The notes: a model not told the origin generated them from the sequence alone. A DNA stretch of 64,000 nucleotides from Streptomyces marincola (GCF_020410765.1 NZ_CP084541.1:2351001-2415000); one strand, 5' to 3'; shown: positions 27,983 through 36,226, counted from the stretch's first letter. Program-made: numbers and translations.

Positions 27983-29104
27983 CTACCAGGTGAGGCGCTG
28001 CCCGCCGGGACCGGCGTGCAGCCGGAGGCGTTCGGCGGGCGGGCTCCCGGCACCGCGCCAGCGCGTGACCTGCTCGGTGATCGCGTCCCAGAGCCGGGCG
28101 GGACCTCCCTGCCTGACCCGCCACCGCCCGCCGTCCTCGAACGCCGCCGCCCAGGCCCCGGCCGACACGTCGATCACCACGTGCTCGGTCCGCCCGTTGC
28201 GCGGCAGCGTGAACCGCTGGGCCCGCGGCGCCGCGAACTGCGCCACGAAGCGCGCCGTCCAGTCCTCAAGCACGCCGCCCCCGACGTCCGTGGGCTCGGC
28301 CCCCGCCGCGTCGAGATCCGGCAGCAGGCCCAGCGGCGGCGGCTGGTGCGCTCGCGCGAGCATGAACGAAACGCGCCCGCCCAGCACCGGGCCGCTCGCC
28401 GTTCCGTCCTCAGCGACGACCAGCCGCACGAGTTCCGAGGCGTTCATCCACCCGCAGACCGTGACCAGGATCTCGCCTCCTGGGCGGGTCTGCGCGATCC
28501 ACTCGGGCGGAACGGCGCGCACTCCGCACGTGGCGATGACGCGATCGTACGGACCGCCGTCCGCGTGGCCGGCCAGCCCGTCACCGACCACCAGGCCGGG
28601 CCAGTGGCCCAGCCCGCCGAGGGCCGCGCCCGCACGGGACGAGAGGTCGGCGTCGACCTCGACGGACGTCACGTTCTCCTCCCCCACGACGTGGGAGAGG
28701 AGCGCGGTCGAATAGCCCGTGCCGGTGCCGATCTCCAGAACCCGCGTTCCCGAGGAGGCGTTCAACTCCTCCAGCATCCGCACCACGAGCCCCGGCGCGG
28801 TCGACGACGACGAGGGCCGATGGGCGATGCGCCCCTCGACCTGGCGCGGGAGGACGGCCCCGGCCACCTGCGTGACGAGCGTGTCGTCCTCATACACCCG
28901 CGCGAGCCGTTCGGGCCCGTCGGTGAGCAGCGCGGGGCGGTACCAGCCCGCGTCCTCGTGCTCGAACCACCCGTCGGCCAGGAAGGCTTCGCGCGGCACC
29001 GCCATAACGGCGTCCCGCCACTGAGGAGTTCGCAGCACGCCCTGCTCGGAGAGACGCCGGACGAGCCCCGCGCGCAGCCGCTCCGACGAGTCCTTGTCAG
29101 CCAC
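27983..29104 (-). CDS. PIMT-type O-methyltransferase (protein-L-isoaspartate methyltransferase homologue), copy 1
   Basis: A 373-residue SAM-dependent methyltransferase of the PCMT family with about 150 residues beyond a housekeeping PIMT. SAM motif I is VLEIGTGTGYSTALL near 120, followed by SVEVDADL and the family block DRVIATCGVRAVPPEWIAQ near 180. The N-terminal PREAFLADGWFEHEDAGWYRP matches the form seen in ATP-grasp and other peptide-maturation methyltransferases. GTG 29104 has GGAAGG 7 bp upstream and overlaps an upstream 46-residue ORF by 8 bp. Large PIMT-like enzymes of this sort modify ribosomal peptides in several RiPP classes; here no ATP-grasp gene is adjacent. Confidence 0.85.
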   Translation of the reverse strand: MADKDSSERLRAGLVRRLSEQGVLRTPQWRDAVMAVPREAFLADGWFEHEDAGWYRPALLTDGPERLARVYEDDTLVTQVAGAVLPRQVEGRIAHRPSSSSTAPGLVVRMLEELNASSGTRVLEIGTGTGYSTALLSHVVGEENVTSVEVDADLSSRAGAALGGLGHWPGLVVGDGLAGHADGGPYDRVIATCGVRAVPPEWIAQTRPGGEILVTVCGWMNASELVRLVVAEDGTASGPVLGGRVSFMLARAHQPPPLGLLPDLDAAGAEPTDVGGGVLEDWTARFVAQFAAPRAQRFTLPRNGRTEHVVIDVSAGAWAAAFEDGGRWRVRQGGPARLWDAITEQVTRWRGAGSPPAERLRLHAGPGGQRLTW

Positions 29105-29237
29105 CCGCGTCCTTCCGGTTCTCCAGCAGATCGGCGATGGCCGCCGTAGCGTGGATCCCGGCCACTTCACCATGATTCCGAACTCGCCCGGCCCTTTCGC
29201 GGTCACGGGCATACCCCGTGACCGGCTCCTCTCCCAT
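29097..29237 (-). CDS. Short ORF overlapping PIMT copy 1, candidate peptide
   Basis: A 46-residue ORF: basic first half (RDRERAGRVR), then AGIHATAAIADLLENRKDAGG ending with a possible modifiable Asp. It ends by overlapping the methyltransferase start in GTGGCTGA. The spacing suggests co-translation, as for a RiPP precursor, but codon bias does not clearly separate this frame from its neighbour, so it may be chance. Confidence 0.35.
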   Translation of the reverse strand: MGEEPVTGYARDRERAGRVRNHGEVAGIHATAAIADLLENRKDAGG

Positions 29238-29260
29238 CGCCGCACCCCTGGGGCCGCCGC

Positions 29261-29722
29261 CTACCGGCCGTGCCGGTCGGGGCGGTGGTGCACGTACTCC
29301 ACCACGGTGCCGTCGGGATGCCTGGCGTTGAAAGCGGCGCCGGTCGGCACCTTCTGGAGCGGCCACACGATCTCCGCGCCCGCCGCGACCAGCCGGTCGT
29401 GGTACGGCCGCACGTCGTCCACCAGCAGCGTGCCCGTCGTGGAGCGGAACGGCCGCAGGTCCTCGTCGGAGCCCTCGATCAGCAGGAAGGCGCCGACCGT
29501 GGCCAGCCGCAGGCGGCCGAACACGAACCGGGCGTCGGCGGTCACACACTGGAGCCGTTCGTAGAACACGACGGCCTCGTCGTAGGCCCCCGGTTCGATG
29601 AACACCCGGATCAGGACTCGGGGTTCGGCGCGGTCCGAGGAGTCGTTGCGCAACCGCCACAGGGCGGGCGGGGCGTCGGCGGCGGGGCGCCGCCCGGTCG
29701 TGTCGTCGTCCGTCATGGCCAT
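29261..29722 (-). CDS. VOC-superfamily protein
   Basis: A 153-residue glyoxalase/bleomycin-resistance-like protein: VLIRVFIEPGAYDEAVVFYERL opens the fold and FNARHPDGTVVEYVHH closes it. The DGTVVEY end is a usual metal-ligand glutamate position. It is divergent from the MmyB-like regulator, with a perfect 21-bp palindrome between them, so it is probably that regulator's target. ATG 29722 is preferred; ATG 29716 is also possible. Confidence 0.82.
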   Translation of the reverse strand: MAMTDDDTTGRRPAADAPPALWRLRNDSSDRAEPRVLIRVFIEPGAYDEAVVFYERLQCVTADARFVFGRLRLATVGAFLLIEGSDEDLRPFRSTTGTLLVDDVRPYHDRLVAAGAEIVWPLQKVPTGAAFNARHPDGTVVEYVHHRPDRHGR

Positions 29723-29765
29723 CAGCCTCGCGCCGCACACGGCGTGGCGGCAGGTCACCGCCTGT

Positions 29766-29786
29766 CCTGTGAGTGGCACTCACAGG
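29766..29786. promoter_or_regulatory. 21-bp perfect palindromic operator
   Basis: CCTGTGAGTG and its complement CACTCACAGG flank one central G. It lies in the gap between the divergent VOC gene and MmyB-like regulator gene, about 40 bp from each start, and is the most likely binding site of that regulator. Confidence 0.7.
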
Positions 29787-29825
29787 CTGCCCTCCCTCGC
29801 CCGCGGGCGCCCTACGATCGAGACC

Positions 29826-30611
29826 ATGGACGTGACGCTGCGCCGCGAACTGGGTGCCCACCTGCGGGCGTCCCGTGAAACCCTCGCCCCCGACGAGGTC
29901 GGGCTGCGGAGCGGCGGCAGGCGGCGCGCGCCGGGCCTGCGCCGCGAGGAAGTGGCCACGCTCGCCGGGGTCAGTGTCGCCTGGTACACATGGCTGGAAC
30001 AGGGCCGCGTCGCCACCTCGCGGCAGGTCATCGACGCCGTCTGCCGGGCTCCGCGTATGGACCCGGCCGCGCACCGGCACGCGCTCGCGCTGGCCGGCTA
30101 CCTCCCGGACGCGCCACTCGCCGGGCGGAGACGCCCTGAAGCGGGCCCGGAGATCCGGGCGTTGCTCGACGCCTGGCGGGGCATCCCGGCCGCCGCGCTC
30201 GACGAACGCCTCGACATCCTCGCGGTGAACGCCGCCCACCGCCGCCTGTGGGGCGGCCCCGGGCCGATCCCCGGGGGACGGGACAACCTGCTGCTGCTCC
30301 TGGCCTCGGGCTTGCCGGAACGCGCCGCGCCCGAGGTGGCCGAGTCGCTGCTGCGCGGCCTTTACCAGCAGTACCGCGCCGCCGTCGGTCACGCACCCGA
30401 AGACGCACGGGCCACCGAGATCGTCCGGCAGCTGCACGCCGAACTACCCGACGCGGCCCACTGGTGGAACTGCCGCGCGGTGGCGGACTTCCGGCCGGTG
30501 ACCGCCGAAGTCCGCGACGGAAGGGGCACGCGGCAGCTCACGTTCTCCCTGCTGCGGCCGGTGGCCGACCCCGGCCTGCTCCTACTCCGCCAGACCCCGG
30601 CCGACCACTGA
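29826..30611 (+). CDS. MmyB-like XRE transcriptional regulator
   Basis: A 261-residue regulator. Residues 1-85 contain the HTH with the diagnostic run RRAPGLRREEVATLAGVSV and TWLEQGR. The rest (about 100-255) is the PAS-like MmyB ligand domain, with DERLDILAVNAAHRRLWG and HWWNCRAV as typical blocks; the domain binds small hydrophobic ligands. It is divergent from the VOC gene across a perfect dyad. ATG 29826 is close to the palindrome, consistent with autoregulation. Confidence 0.92.
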   Translation: MDVTLRRELGAHLRASRETLAPDEVGLRSGGRRRAPGLRREEVATLAGVSVAWYTWLEQGRVATSRQVIDAVCRAPRMDPAAHRHALALAGYLPDAPLAGRRRPEAGPEIRALLDAWRGIPAAALDERLDILAVNAAHRRLWGGPGPIPGGRDNLLLLLASGLPERAAPEVAESLLRGLYQQYRAAVGHAPEDARATEIVRQLHAELPDAAHWWNCRAVADFRPVTAEVRDGRGTRQLTFSLLRPVADPGLLLLRQTPADH

Positions 30612-30629
30612 ACCCGCCCGGGACGCCGC

Positions 30630-30854
30630 TCAGTTGGTGAGGCTGCTGCGCCTGACAGCGGCGACGAACGACGCCCAACCGCCCGATCCAAAGACGAGCA
30701 CCCCACCGGTCGGCGCCTTCGAATCACGCACCGGCACCGCACCCGACCCCGCGAAACTGCGGGACACCTCGACGCACTGCCCCCCGTCGCCACCGCTGTA
30801 GGACGACACGAACCACTCGGCAGCAGCCAGATCGAGCCTACGACCACCGTTCAT
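30630..30854 (-). CDS. DUF397 small protein
   Basis: A 74-residue DUF397 protein: EWFVSSYSGGDGGQCVEVS, then VPVRDSKAPTGGVLVF and GWASFVAAVR are the family's three blocks. It overlaps the upstream HTH gene by 4 bp (ATGA), the standard regulator-DUF397 arrangement of streptomycetes, where the pair resembles a toxin-antitoxin or sigma/anti-sigma-like partner system. Its biochemical role remains unsettled. Confidence 0.92.
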   Translation of the reverse strand: MNGGRRLDLAAAEWFVSSYSGGDGGQCVEVSRSFAGSGAVPVRDSKAPTGGVLVFGSGGWASFVAAVRRSSLTN

Positions 30855-31675
30855 GACCGGTACTCCTTCACCAAGGACTCAACGAAGGCCGCCGAGTCGT
30901 CAGGAGACGACGCGTGTGCCCTCAACCGATCATAGGTATCGGCCGCCGCCCCCACCATGGCGGCCACGTCCCAGACTCGTCCGCCGCGCGGGCCGTCCGC
31001 GTAGAGCACCGTCGGCCCGTCCGCCATGCCGAGCAGGGTGAACGGCCGCATCTGCCCGTCCGGAGCGCCTGCCGCGAACGGCAGCACCTGAAGGTCCACA
31101 TGCGGCAGAGCGGCCATGCGCAGCAGATCTTCGAGCTGGGCGGCCATGACGTCCCGGCCGCCCACCTCGGTGCGCAGTGCCGCCTCGTGCACGATGAGCC
31201 ACAGGTTCGGCGGTTCCGCGCGAGCCAGCACTTCGCGGCGGCGCATGCGCGCGGCGACCTTGCCCTCGATGATGTCCTCGGGAACCCGGGGGTTGGCCGC
31301 GCGGAAGACGGCCCTGGCGTAGTCCTCGATCTGGAGCAGTCCCATGATCAGGCCCGTCGAGAAGTCCAGTATCCGCACGGCCTTCCGCTCGAACTGCACG
31401 TACGGCACGAACCACAGCGGATGATCGCTCGCCTCCAGGCGTCGCCTGAGCCGCTGGAACATGCCGTGTGTACCGAACACCAGGTCGCACCCCCGGGCGA
31501 AACGCTCGCTCGGCACGAGCTGCCCCTTCTCGACCCTGCTGACGTACGCCTCGGAGTAACCGGCACCCTGAGCCAGGTGCTTCTGGGTGAGCTTCCGGCC
31601 CAGCCGCACCTCCTTGACCTCGAAACCGAAGCCGTGCAGCGGGCTCAAGCTCTCCGCCGGGCTGTCCTCCTCCAT
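30851..31675 (-). CDS. Scr1-type HTH regulator (XRE plus DUF5753)
   Basis: A 274-residue regulator with an XRE HTH at about 15-65 (LTQKHLAQGAGYSEAYVSRVEKGQ) and a C-terminal DUF5753/Scr1-like domain (about 85-265; LLQIEDYARAVFRA, DLQVLPFAAGAPDGQMRPFTLL). ATG 31675 has GGGAGG 8 bp upstream. It is coupled to the DUF397 gene. Families of such pairs are abundant in Streptomyces, each thought to act as an insulated regulatory couple. Two small plus-strand genes are divergent from it. Confidence 0.92.
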   Translation of the reverse strand: MEEDSPAESLSPLHGFGFEVKEVRLGRKLTQKHLAQGAGYSEAYVSRVEKGQLVPSERFARGCDLVFGTHGMFQRLRRRLEASDHPLWFVPYVQFERKAVRILDFSTGLIMGLLQIEDYARAVFRAANPRVPEDIIEGKVAARMRRREVLARAEPPNLWLIVHEAALRTEVGGRDVMAAQLEDLLRMAALPHVDLQVLPFAAGAPDGQMRPFTLLGMADGPTVLYADGPRGGRVWDVAAMVGAAADTYDRLRAHASSPDDSAAFVESLVKEYRS

Positions 31676-31832
31676 CGCGCTGACCTCCCACATCGCCGCA
31701 CGCTCCCGCCAACTTGTCGCATGGCGCCTTTACTTCGCGTGCTCAAGAGGCAACCGACCCTACATCCTGAGTGACGAGCCCGTCACCGTACGGGTACAGC
31801 CCGAACATACTTGCTGATCGGCAGGTGAGCCC

Positions 31833-32021
31833 ATGAACACGGCACAGACCGACGACCCGCCCGCCCCGGACCAACCGGGTCCGGCGGAGGCGCCACACAC
31901 CGACCCGGCCGACCGGGGCTCCGTCGCTGCCAGGACCGAGGAACTACTTCGGGAGGCGCGGCAGCTCGAAGCGGCGGTCAGGGAGCACCTGGCCGCGATG
32001 GAAAGGCGGGAGGACCGGTGA
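31833..32021 (+). CDS. Small hypothetical protein with coiled-coil tail
   Basis: A 62-residue protein: Pro/Asp/Ala-rich first half, then a charged helix (AARTEELLREARQLEAAVREHLAAMERRE in parts) likely to be coiled coil. It is coupled to the next gene by TGATG. Such tiny pairs are common near Scr1/DUF397 loci in streptomycetes; function unknown. Confidence 0.6.
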   Translation: MNTAQTDDPPAPDQPGPAEAPHTDPADRGSVAARTEELLREARQLEAAVREHLAAMERREDR

Positions 32022-32254
32022 TGCCCCCTCCCGGAGTCACTGTCGCCATCGAGATCGACGCCGCCACCGTGCGGCGCGGGGACCAGGTCATGATCGGGGG
32101 GCAGGCGTTCACGGTGCACGACCTCACCGCTGTGCAACGGGGCGGCAAGCGGCTGCACTTCGCCACCGGCGAGACGTTCACGATGCAGCGCACGACCGTC
32201 CTGTGGGCTTCCCGCCGCGTCGACCCCCGACTCCCCCGGCCCCGCCACTGGTGA
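32021..32254 (+). CDS. Small hypothetical protein, beta-rich
   Basis: A 77-residue protein (TVAIEIDAATVRRGDQVMIGG, then FTVHDLTAVQRGGKRLHFATGE) with the pattern of a small beta-barrel or SH3-like fold and a conserved ETFTM block. It looks like a conserved hypothetical family found beside Scr1/DUF397 genes. ATG 32021 overlaps the preceding stop. Function unknown. Confidence 0.6.
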   Translation: MPPPGVTVAIEIDAATVRRGDQVMIGGQAFTVHDLTAVQRGGKRLHFATGETFTMQRTTVLWASRRVDPRLPRPRHW

Positions 32255-32299
32255 CCTGTCGGCGCCGAGTGACCCGCCTCTACGGCGGAACGCCGGGGC

Positions 32300-32857
32300 T
32301 TACAGAAGGCCGGCGTCCTTCGCCCAGTGGATGAACCGTCCTCGGGAGCAGGCAGCGGGATACCTGGCGCCCGATTCGATCATGGCGTCCACCAGGGTGG
32401 TGGCCACGTAGGACGTGACGTACCCGCTGCTCACCGACTCGGCCAGAACACGCAGCGAACCCCACACCTCCAGGCCTTCTCTTCGAGCGATTCGGCGGGC
32501 ATCGGCGTCATCGAGGACAGCGATGGCGCCGTGCACCTCGGCCCACGCGAGGACAGTCGCTTCGCCCTGGTTCGACTTCGAGCCGGACACCCTGGTCATC
32601 CACCGGACCAGGGACTCGATCTCGTCCAGGTCATCGACGTGCACCACGTCCAGCCACGTCAGATCGACTACCGGCAGACGGTAGTGCTCCAGTTCGCTGA
32701 CGACTGCCTGAGTGGTCACGTTCAGGCGCGGCGCACCGCCCCCGTTCCGAGCGATGTCGGCCAGTACATCGATCTTTCCCGCCTTGATGGCGTGGTGGAG
32801 CGGTGAGGCATCCCACACAAGCATCGGCGCTCGTGCATGCGCGGGGGACGTCGGCAT
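32300..32857 (-). CDS. PIN-domain-like nuclease, putative toxin partner
   Basis: A 185-residue PIN-like protein. The acidic cluster of the fold can be traced: Asp in LVWDASPLH (residue 16), Glu in QGEATVLAWAE (near 98) and the Asp pair in IAVLDDADARRIAR (near 113), followed by the usual GSLRVLAESVSSG helix. These are the metal-binding positions of VapC/DUF3368-type RNases, so activity is plausible. Its ATG overlaps the stop of the XRE-ImmA/IrrE gene as ATGA, making the two a coupled pair. Confidence 0.72.
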   Translation of the reverse strand: MPTSPAHARAPMLVWDASPLHHAIKAGKIDVLADIARNGGGAPRLNVTTQAVVSELEHYRLPVVDLTWLDVVHVDDLDEIESLVRWMTRVSGSKSNQGEATVLAWAEVHGAIAVLDDADARRIARREGLEVWGSLRVLAESVSSGYVTSYVATTLVDAMIESGARYPAACSRGRFIHWAKDAGLL

Positions 32858-33963
32858 CACGGAAGGCACTCCTCCACGTTCCGGCCGGGAAGGTCGTCCT
32901 CCGTGATCGCTCCGTAAAGCAACTCGACCGCGCGGGGCGCCGTGATGGCGCCTTGGGCCCATGCCGCGAGTGCGGCACGACGCCACTGCGGCCCCGTCGC
33001 TCCCATCTCCAGGTCCGGAACCGGCTCGCTGCCGTACACGGCCAGGAAGTCCCCACGCAGGGGCGTGTCCGCTTTCTGCCTTCTGGCCTGTTCGCCGGTG
33101 ATCAGCCCCAGCCGCGAAGCCTTGTTCACCACCGCGCTCCAGGAGACACGGTAGTGGGCCGACAGCGTGAGCAGGAACGCGCGGTGCTCACCGTTGTGAT
33201 CGCCTTCGTCCCAGGCCCGGCGCATGTCGGCGGCGGGAATCAGGAACTCGTCGACGAACTGGTCGATCAGGTGCTCCCGTTCTTCCCGCCCGGCCGCCAC
33301 CCCCACGTCACTGTGGTACTCGTCCTGAAGAAGATGGTGGCCGAGTTCATGCGCCGCCGTCCAGCGTCGTCTGCCGGGGGGCAACCGGCCGCTCATGACG
33401 GCCACTCCGTGCCCGTCGAGGAGCAGGGACGCGCCTTCCGCCGTCTCATTGACGACGGTCAGGTACAACCCCAGATGCTCCAGGACGTCCGTCAGAGTGC
33501 CCAACGGGCCGGATGCGAGGCCGATCACCTCTCTGGCCGCCCCGGCGAGGGAGACCGGGTCGATCTCGCCCGTTCGGGACCGCTGAAGGCGGTCGTCCGG
33601 GCGCGGCGGGGTCAGAAAGCCGTGATCGATCAGCCACCGGGCGTGGCGGGCGTGCTCTTCCAGAAGCGCGTCCAAGCGGTACCGCGCGCGAGAGGCAGCG
33701 CCCGCGCTCTCCTCCAGTGCGCTGCGCCGCGAGACCAACGCTGCCGGGGGGCGCGTGACGAGATGTCCGAGCGGGACGCCGAGCACCTCGGCCAGCTGGG
33801 ACAGTTCGAGTGCCGTGATGCGTTGCTCGCCCGCCTCCATCCGCACGACGGCCGTGCGCTCCAGGTTCACCTGAGCCGCCAGGTCTCCCTGGCTCAGCCC
33901 TGCGGCGAGACGCGCCTCAGCGATGCGCTCGCCCACCTCTGCCCAGCTTCGCACGGCATCCAC
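32857..33963 (-). CDS. XRE family regulator with ImmA/IrrE metallopeptidase domain
   Basis: A 368-residue fusion of an XRE helix-turn-helix (about 8-62; LAAGLSQGDLAAQVNLERTAVVRME in parts) and an ImmA/IrrE-family zinc peptidase (about 150-290). The zinc motif HELGHH lies near 204, with a downstream glutamate in QFVDEFLIPA completing the site. In this family the peptidase cleaves a repressor, often its own HTH partner, after a signal. The PIN-like gene follows with an ATGA overlap, so the pair resembles a proteolysis-controlled toxin-antitoxin module. Confidence 0.88.
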   Translation of the reverse strand: MDAVRSWAEVGERIAEARLAAGLSQGDLAAQVNLERTAVVRMEAGEQRITALELSQLAEVLGVPLGHLVTRPPAALVSRRSALEESAGAASRARYRLDALLEEHARHARWLIDHGFLTPPRPDDRLQRSRTGEIDPVSLAGAAREVIGLASGPLGTLTDVLEHLGLYLTVVNETAEGASLLLDGHGVAVMSGRLPPGRRRWTAAHELGHHLLQDEYHSDVGVAAGREEREHLIDQFVDEFLIPAADMRRAWDEGDHNGEHRAFLLTLSAHYRVSWSAVVNKASRLGLITGEQARRQKADTPLRGDFLAVYGSEPVPDLEMGATGPQWRRAALAAWAQGAITAPRAVELLYGAITEDDLPGRNVEECLP

Positions 33964-34020
33964 ATGTGTAATTTACACATGCCTCGCCCCGCACCGGTCC
34001 TCTGAGCGCCGGAGGAACGC

Positions 34021-34198
34021 TCACGCCGCGCCGCGCCCGCCGTCCCGGGGACGCGTGCCCACCGGGCCGGTGTTCTCGATGATCTCCTCGACGTCGAACT
34101 CCCCGGACTTCACGGCGTCCGCGAACTCCTGGCGCAGACGTCGTTTCACCCCGTACAGCACCAGCGCGCCCGTGGGACAACGTCAGCGGCACAGCCGC
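34021..34198 (-). pseudogene. Broken gene fragment sharing 44 bp with the downstream membrane-protein gene
   Basis: A short minus-strand stretch reads LYGVKRRLRQEFADAVKSGE and continues to a stop at 34021. Its upstream part (34153-34196) is a near copy, about 40 of 45 positions with two one-base indels, of 34762-34805 inside the large membrane-protein gene, in the same orientation and about 610 bp away. The indels and an in-frame stop near 34185 break the frame. It looks like the remnant of a duplication or a recombination scar joined to another protein's tail. Confidence 0.55.
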
Positions 34199-34268
34199 AT
34201 GCACTTAAGATCGCCTGCCTCATGGGAGAAGCCGTCCGGCAGCATCGCAGAAGGGATCAGGAGAGACC

Positions 34269-34625
34269 ATGAACATGGCGTCGTCGGACTCCTCCGCCGG
34301 TGCGTCGGGGCTCCTCCAGTCCCCGGGTGCGCCAGAGGAGTTGCGGGCCGCTCTCGCGGTTCTCGCTCCGGAAGCGCTGCCCGCGTTCGACGCCGAACGC
34401 GCCGTCGCCCTCAAGCAGGCCCGCGACCAGGTGAACGCGGCGCCGATGCGGCGTTTCGTCGCGCAGTGGGCCGTCCAGGCAGCCATCGAGCGCCATCCGG
34501 ACCGGTCGGCACGCCTGCGCGCGCTCGAAGCGCGTGCGGCCGAAGCGAATGATGTCGAGGAGGCCCGTGCCATCGCGGCAGAAATCGGCGGCATCATCGA
34601 TGCCGCCGCTACTCCTTGGCGGTGA
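34269..34625 (+). CDS. DUF6247-like small protein
   Basis: A 118-residue helical protein matching the DUF6247 pattern: PEELRAALAVLAPEALPAFDAE, a middle MRRFVAQWAVQAAIERHPD and a final charged helix EARAIAAEIGGII. In streptomycetes such proteins often sit beside a toxin-like or PIN-like gene and may be antitoxins; none adjoins here directly. GGAGAG precedes the ATG by 3 bp. Its 3' end overlaps by 17 bp the end of the opposing membrane-protein gene. Confidence 0.65.
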   Translation: MNMASSDSSAGASGLLQSPGAPEELRAALAVLAPEALPAFDAERAVALKQARDQVNAAPMRRFVAQWAVQAAIERHPDRSARLRALEARAAEANDVEEARAIAAEIGGIIDAAATPWR

Positions 34626-36063
34626 ACCGGTCGTCCTGCTCGGGGTAGTGGCCGCCGTACGCCATGCCGAGGGACCCGGCGCCGACGAGCGCGGTCACGA
34701 AGCGCGGCCACCCGGACAGCACGTCGGTGAACAGCAGCCCGCTGCACACCAGCACGACCGCGTACAGCACCAGCGCGCCGTTGGACAACGTCAGCGGCCA
34801 CAGCCCGCGCGCCGACCACAGGCGTACGCGGCGGCGCTTGTCGACGGCGGGCACCTCGGGGCCGGGAACGCCCACTCCGGCCGGGTCCTCGGGCGCCGGG
34901 AACCACGCGTCGCCGTGCACCGCCCAGCCGTTGTCGAGCACGAGCACCGCGACCGCCTCCCGGCCGGTCACCAAGGCGGGCAGCTTCTTGCCGCGCTGCT
35001 TGCCCGGCGACTTGAAGTGCTCGCGCGGCTTGTCCGCGTCCCACAGCAGCCAGCCGGTGCGGCCCTCGAAGGCGGGGAGCACGTTGCGCGGCGTCATGCC
35101 CTCGGGGTGGAACGCGACGCTCCAGCCGTCCTCGGACTGGACACGCCCGCCTCGGACGACGCCCCGCAGTGCGCGGGTGCCGGGGCCCGGCGCGGTCACG
35201 AACCGGACCCAGGCGCCGCGCGCCAGGGCGACGACGAACGCGAGCGGCACGCACACGAGCCCGACCCAGATCCACAACTCGTACGCGGACAGCGTCCTGC
35301 CGTCGAGGATGCGCGGCAGGTCCTCCTGGTACCCCTCGAAATTGCTGTGCCAGCTCTTGGTGAGCGGCCTGGAGTCGTCTCCGGCCCAGGCCCCGAGGTG
35401 CGGGGCCGAGGGCGCGTAGATGACCCGGACGGTGTCGCCGAAGGAGCGGTGGAACGAACTGCGTGTGCGGACGGTGGCCGCGTGCGTGTCGCCGGCCTCG
35501 TCGACGAGTTCCACCTGAAGTGTCTGCGTCCAGGAGTCCGACGACGGCATGCGCTGGCCGCGTCCCTGCCCGAGGTGGTGCTCCGTGTCCCACTCGTCGA
35601 TGACCCGGACCTCCGCGACGACGCCCCCGGCCCGGCGGATCTCCTCGACCTGTGCGGGCGGCCCGGGGTCGCCCCAGGCCAGGAACGGCAAGCTGAGCGC
35701 CCAGCAGATCAGGGCGATACCCGTCAGGCCCCACCGCAGCCGCGCGGCGCGTTCCCGGGGAACGGCGGCCGGCAGCGCGCGCGAGGGCACGACCCCGCTG
35801 GGCGCGTCGAGCACCGCACGCGCCGCGTCGGTCGGATGCACGCGCCCCGCCACCAGGCGGTGCGCCGCCAGCACGAGCAACGCGCCCCCCGCGAGCCCCA
35901 GCAGGCCGAGCAGCAGCGCGAGACGCTGGTCCGGGTCGCCCCACGCGATCCACACCAGCAGACCGGCGAACGCCGCCAGCGGCCCGGCCGCCGCGACCCG
36001 CAGCAGCGCCGGAAGGCGCCGCACCGCCGCGTCGACGCGGCGGGGACCGGTCCCGGCGCTCAT
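34609..36063 (-). CDS. Membrane protein of unknown function with DUF3592-like middle
   Basis: A 484-residue membrane protein with about six helices: two near the N-terminus (about 20-65), one after 115, one near 265 and two at the C-terminus (about 425-475). A soluble middle (about 150-240; VIDEWDTEHHLG, VELVDEAGDTHAATVRTRS) resembles DUF3592-type extracytoplasmic domains, and a cytosolic part carries SEDGWSVAFHPEGMTPRN. ATG 36063 was chosen. Function unknown. A 44-bp segment of the gene has a damaged copy about 610 bp downstream. Confidence 0.75.
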   Translation of the reverse strand: MSAGTGPRRVDAAVRRLPALLRVAAAGPLAAFAGLLVWIAWGDPDQRLALLLGLLGLAGGALLVLAAHRLVAGRVHPTDAARAVLDAPSGVVPSRALPAAVPRERAARLRWGLTGIALICWALSLPFLAWGDPGPPAQVEEIRRAGGVVAEVRVIDEWDTEHHLGQGRGQRMPSSDSWTQTLQVELVDEAGDTHAATVRTRSSFHRSFGDTVRVIYAPSAPHLGAWAGDDSRPLTKSWHSNFEGYQEDLPRILDGRTLSAYELWIWVGLVCVPLAFVVALARGAWVRFVTAPGPGTRALRGVVRGGRVQSEDGWSVAFHPEGMTPRNVLPAFEGRTGWLLWDADKPREHFKSPGKQRGKKLPALVTGREAVAVLVLDNGWAVHGDAWFPAPEDPAGVGVPGPEVPAVDKRRRVRLWSARGLWPLTLSNGALVLYAVVLVCSGLLFTDVLSGWPRFVTALVGAGSLGMAYGGHYPEQDDRFTAKE

Positions 36064-36226
36064 CGTTCCGCACACTCCCCCGCACCGACGCGAATCACCC
36101 GAACGAGGGTACGGTGCGCCCGGCCGGGCAAACCGCCCGGGGCGCCGCGTTCCGCGCACTCCGCCGCACCGTTCGGGGCAACGCCCCGGTGCGGTGGGGA
36201 CGTTGAGGCCACGGCGCCGGACGCGG

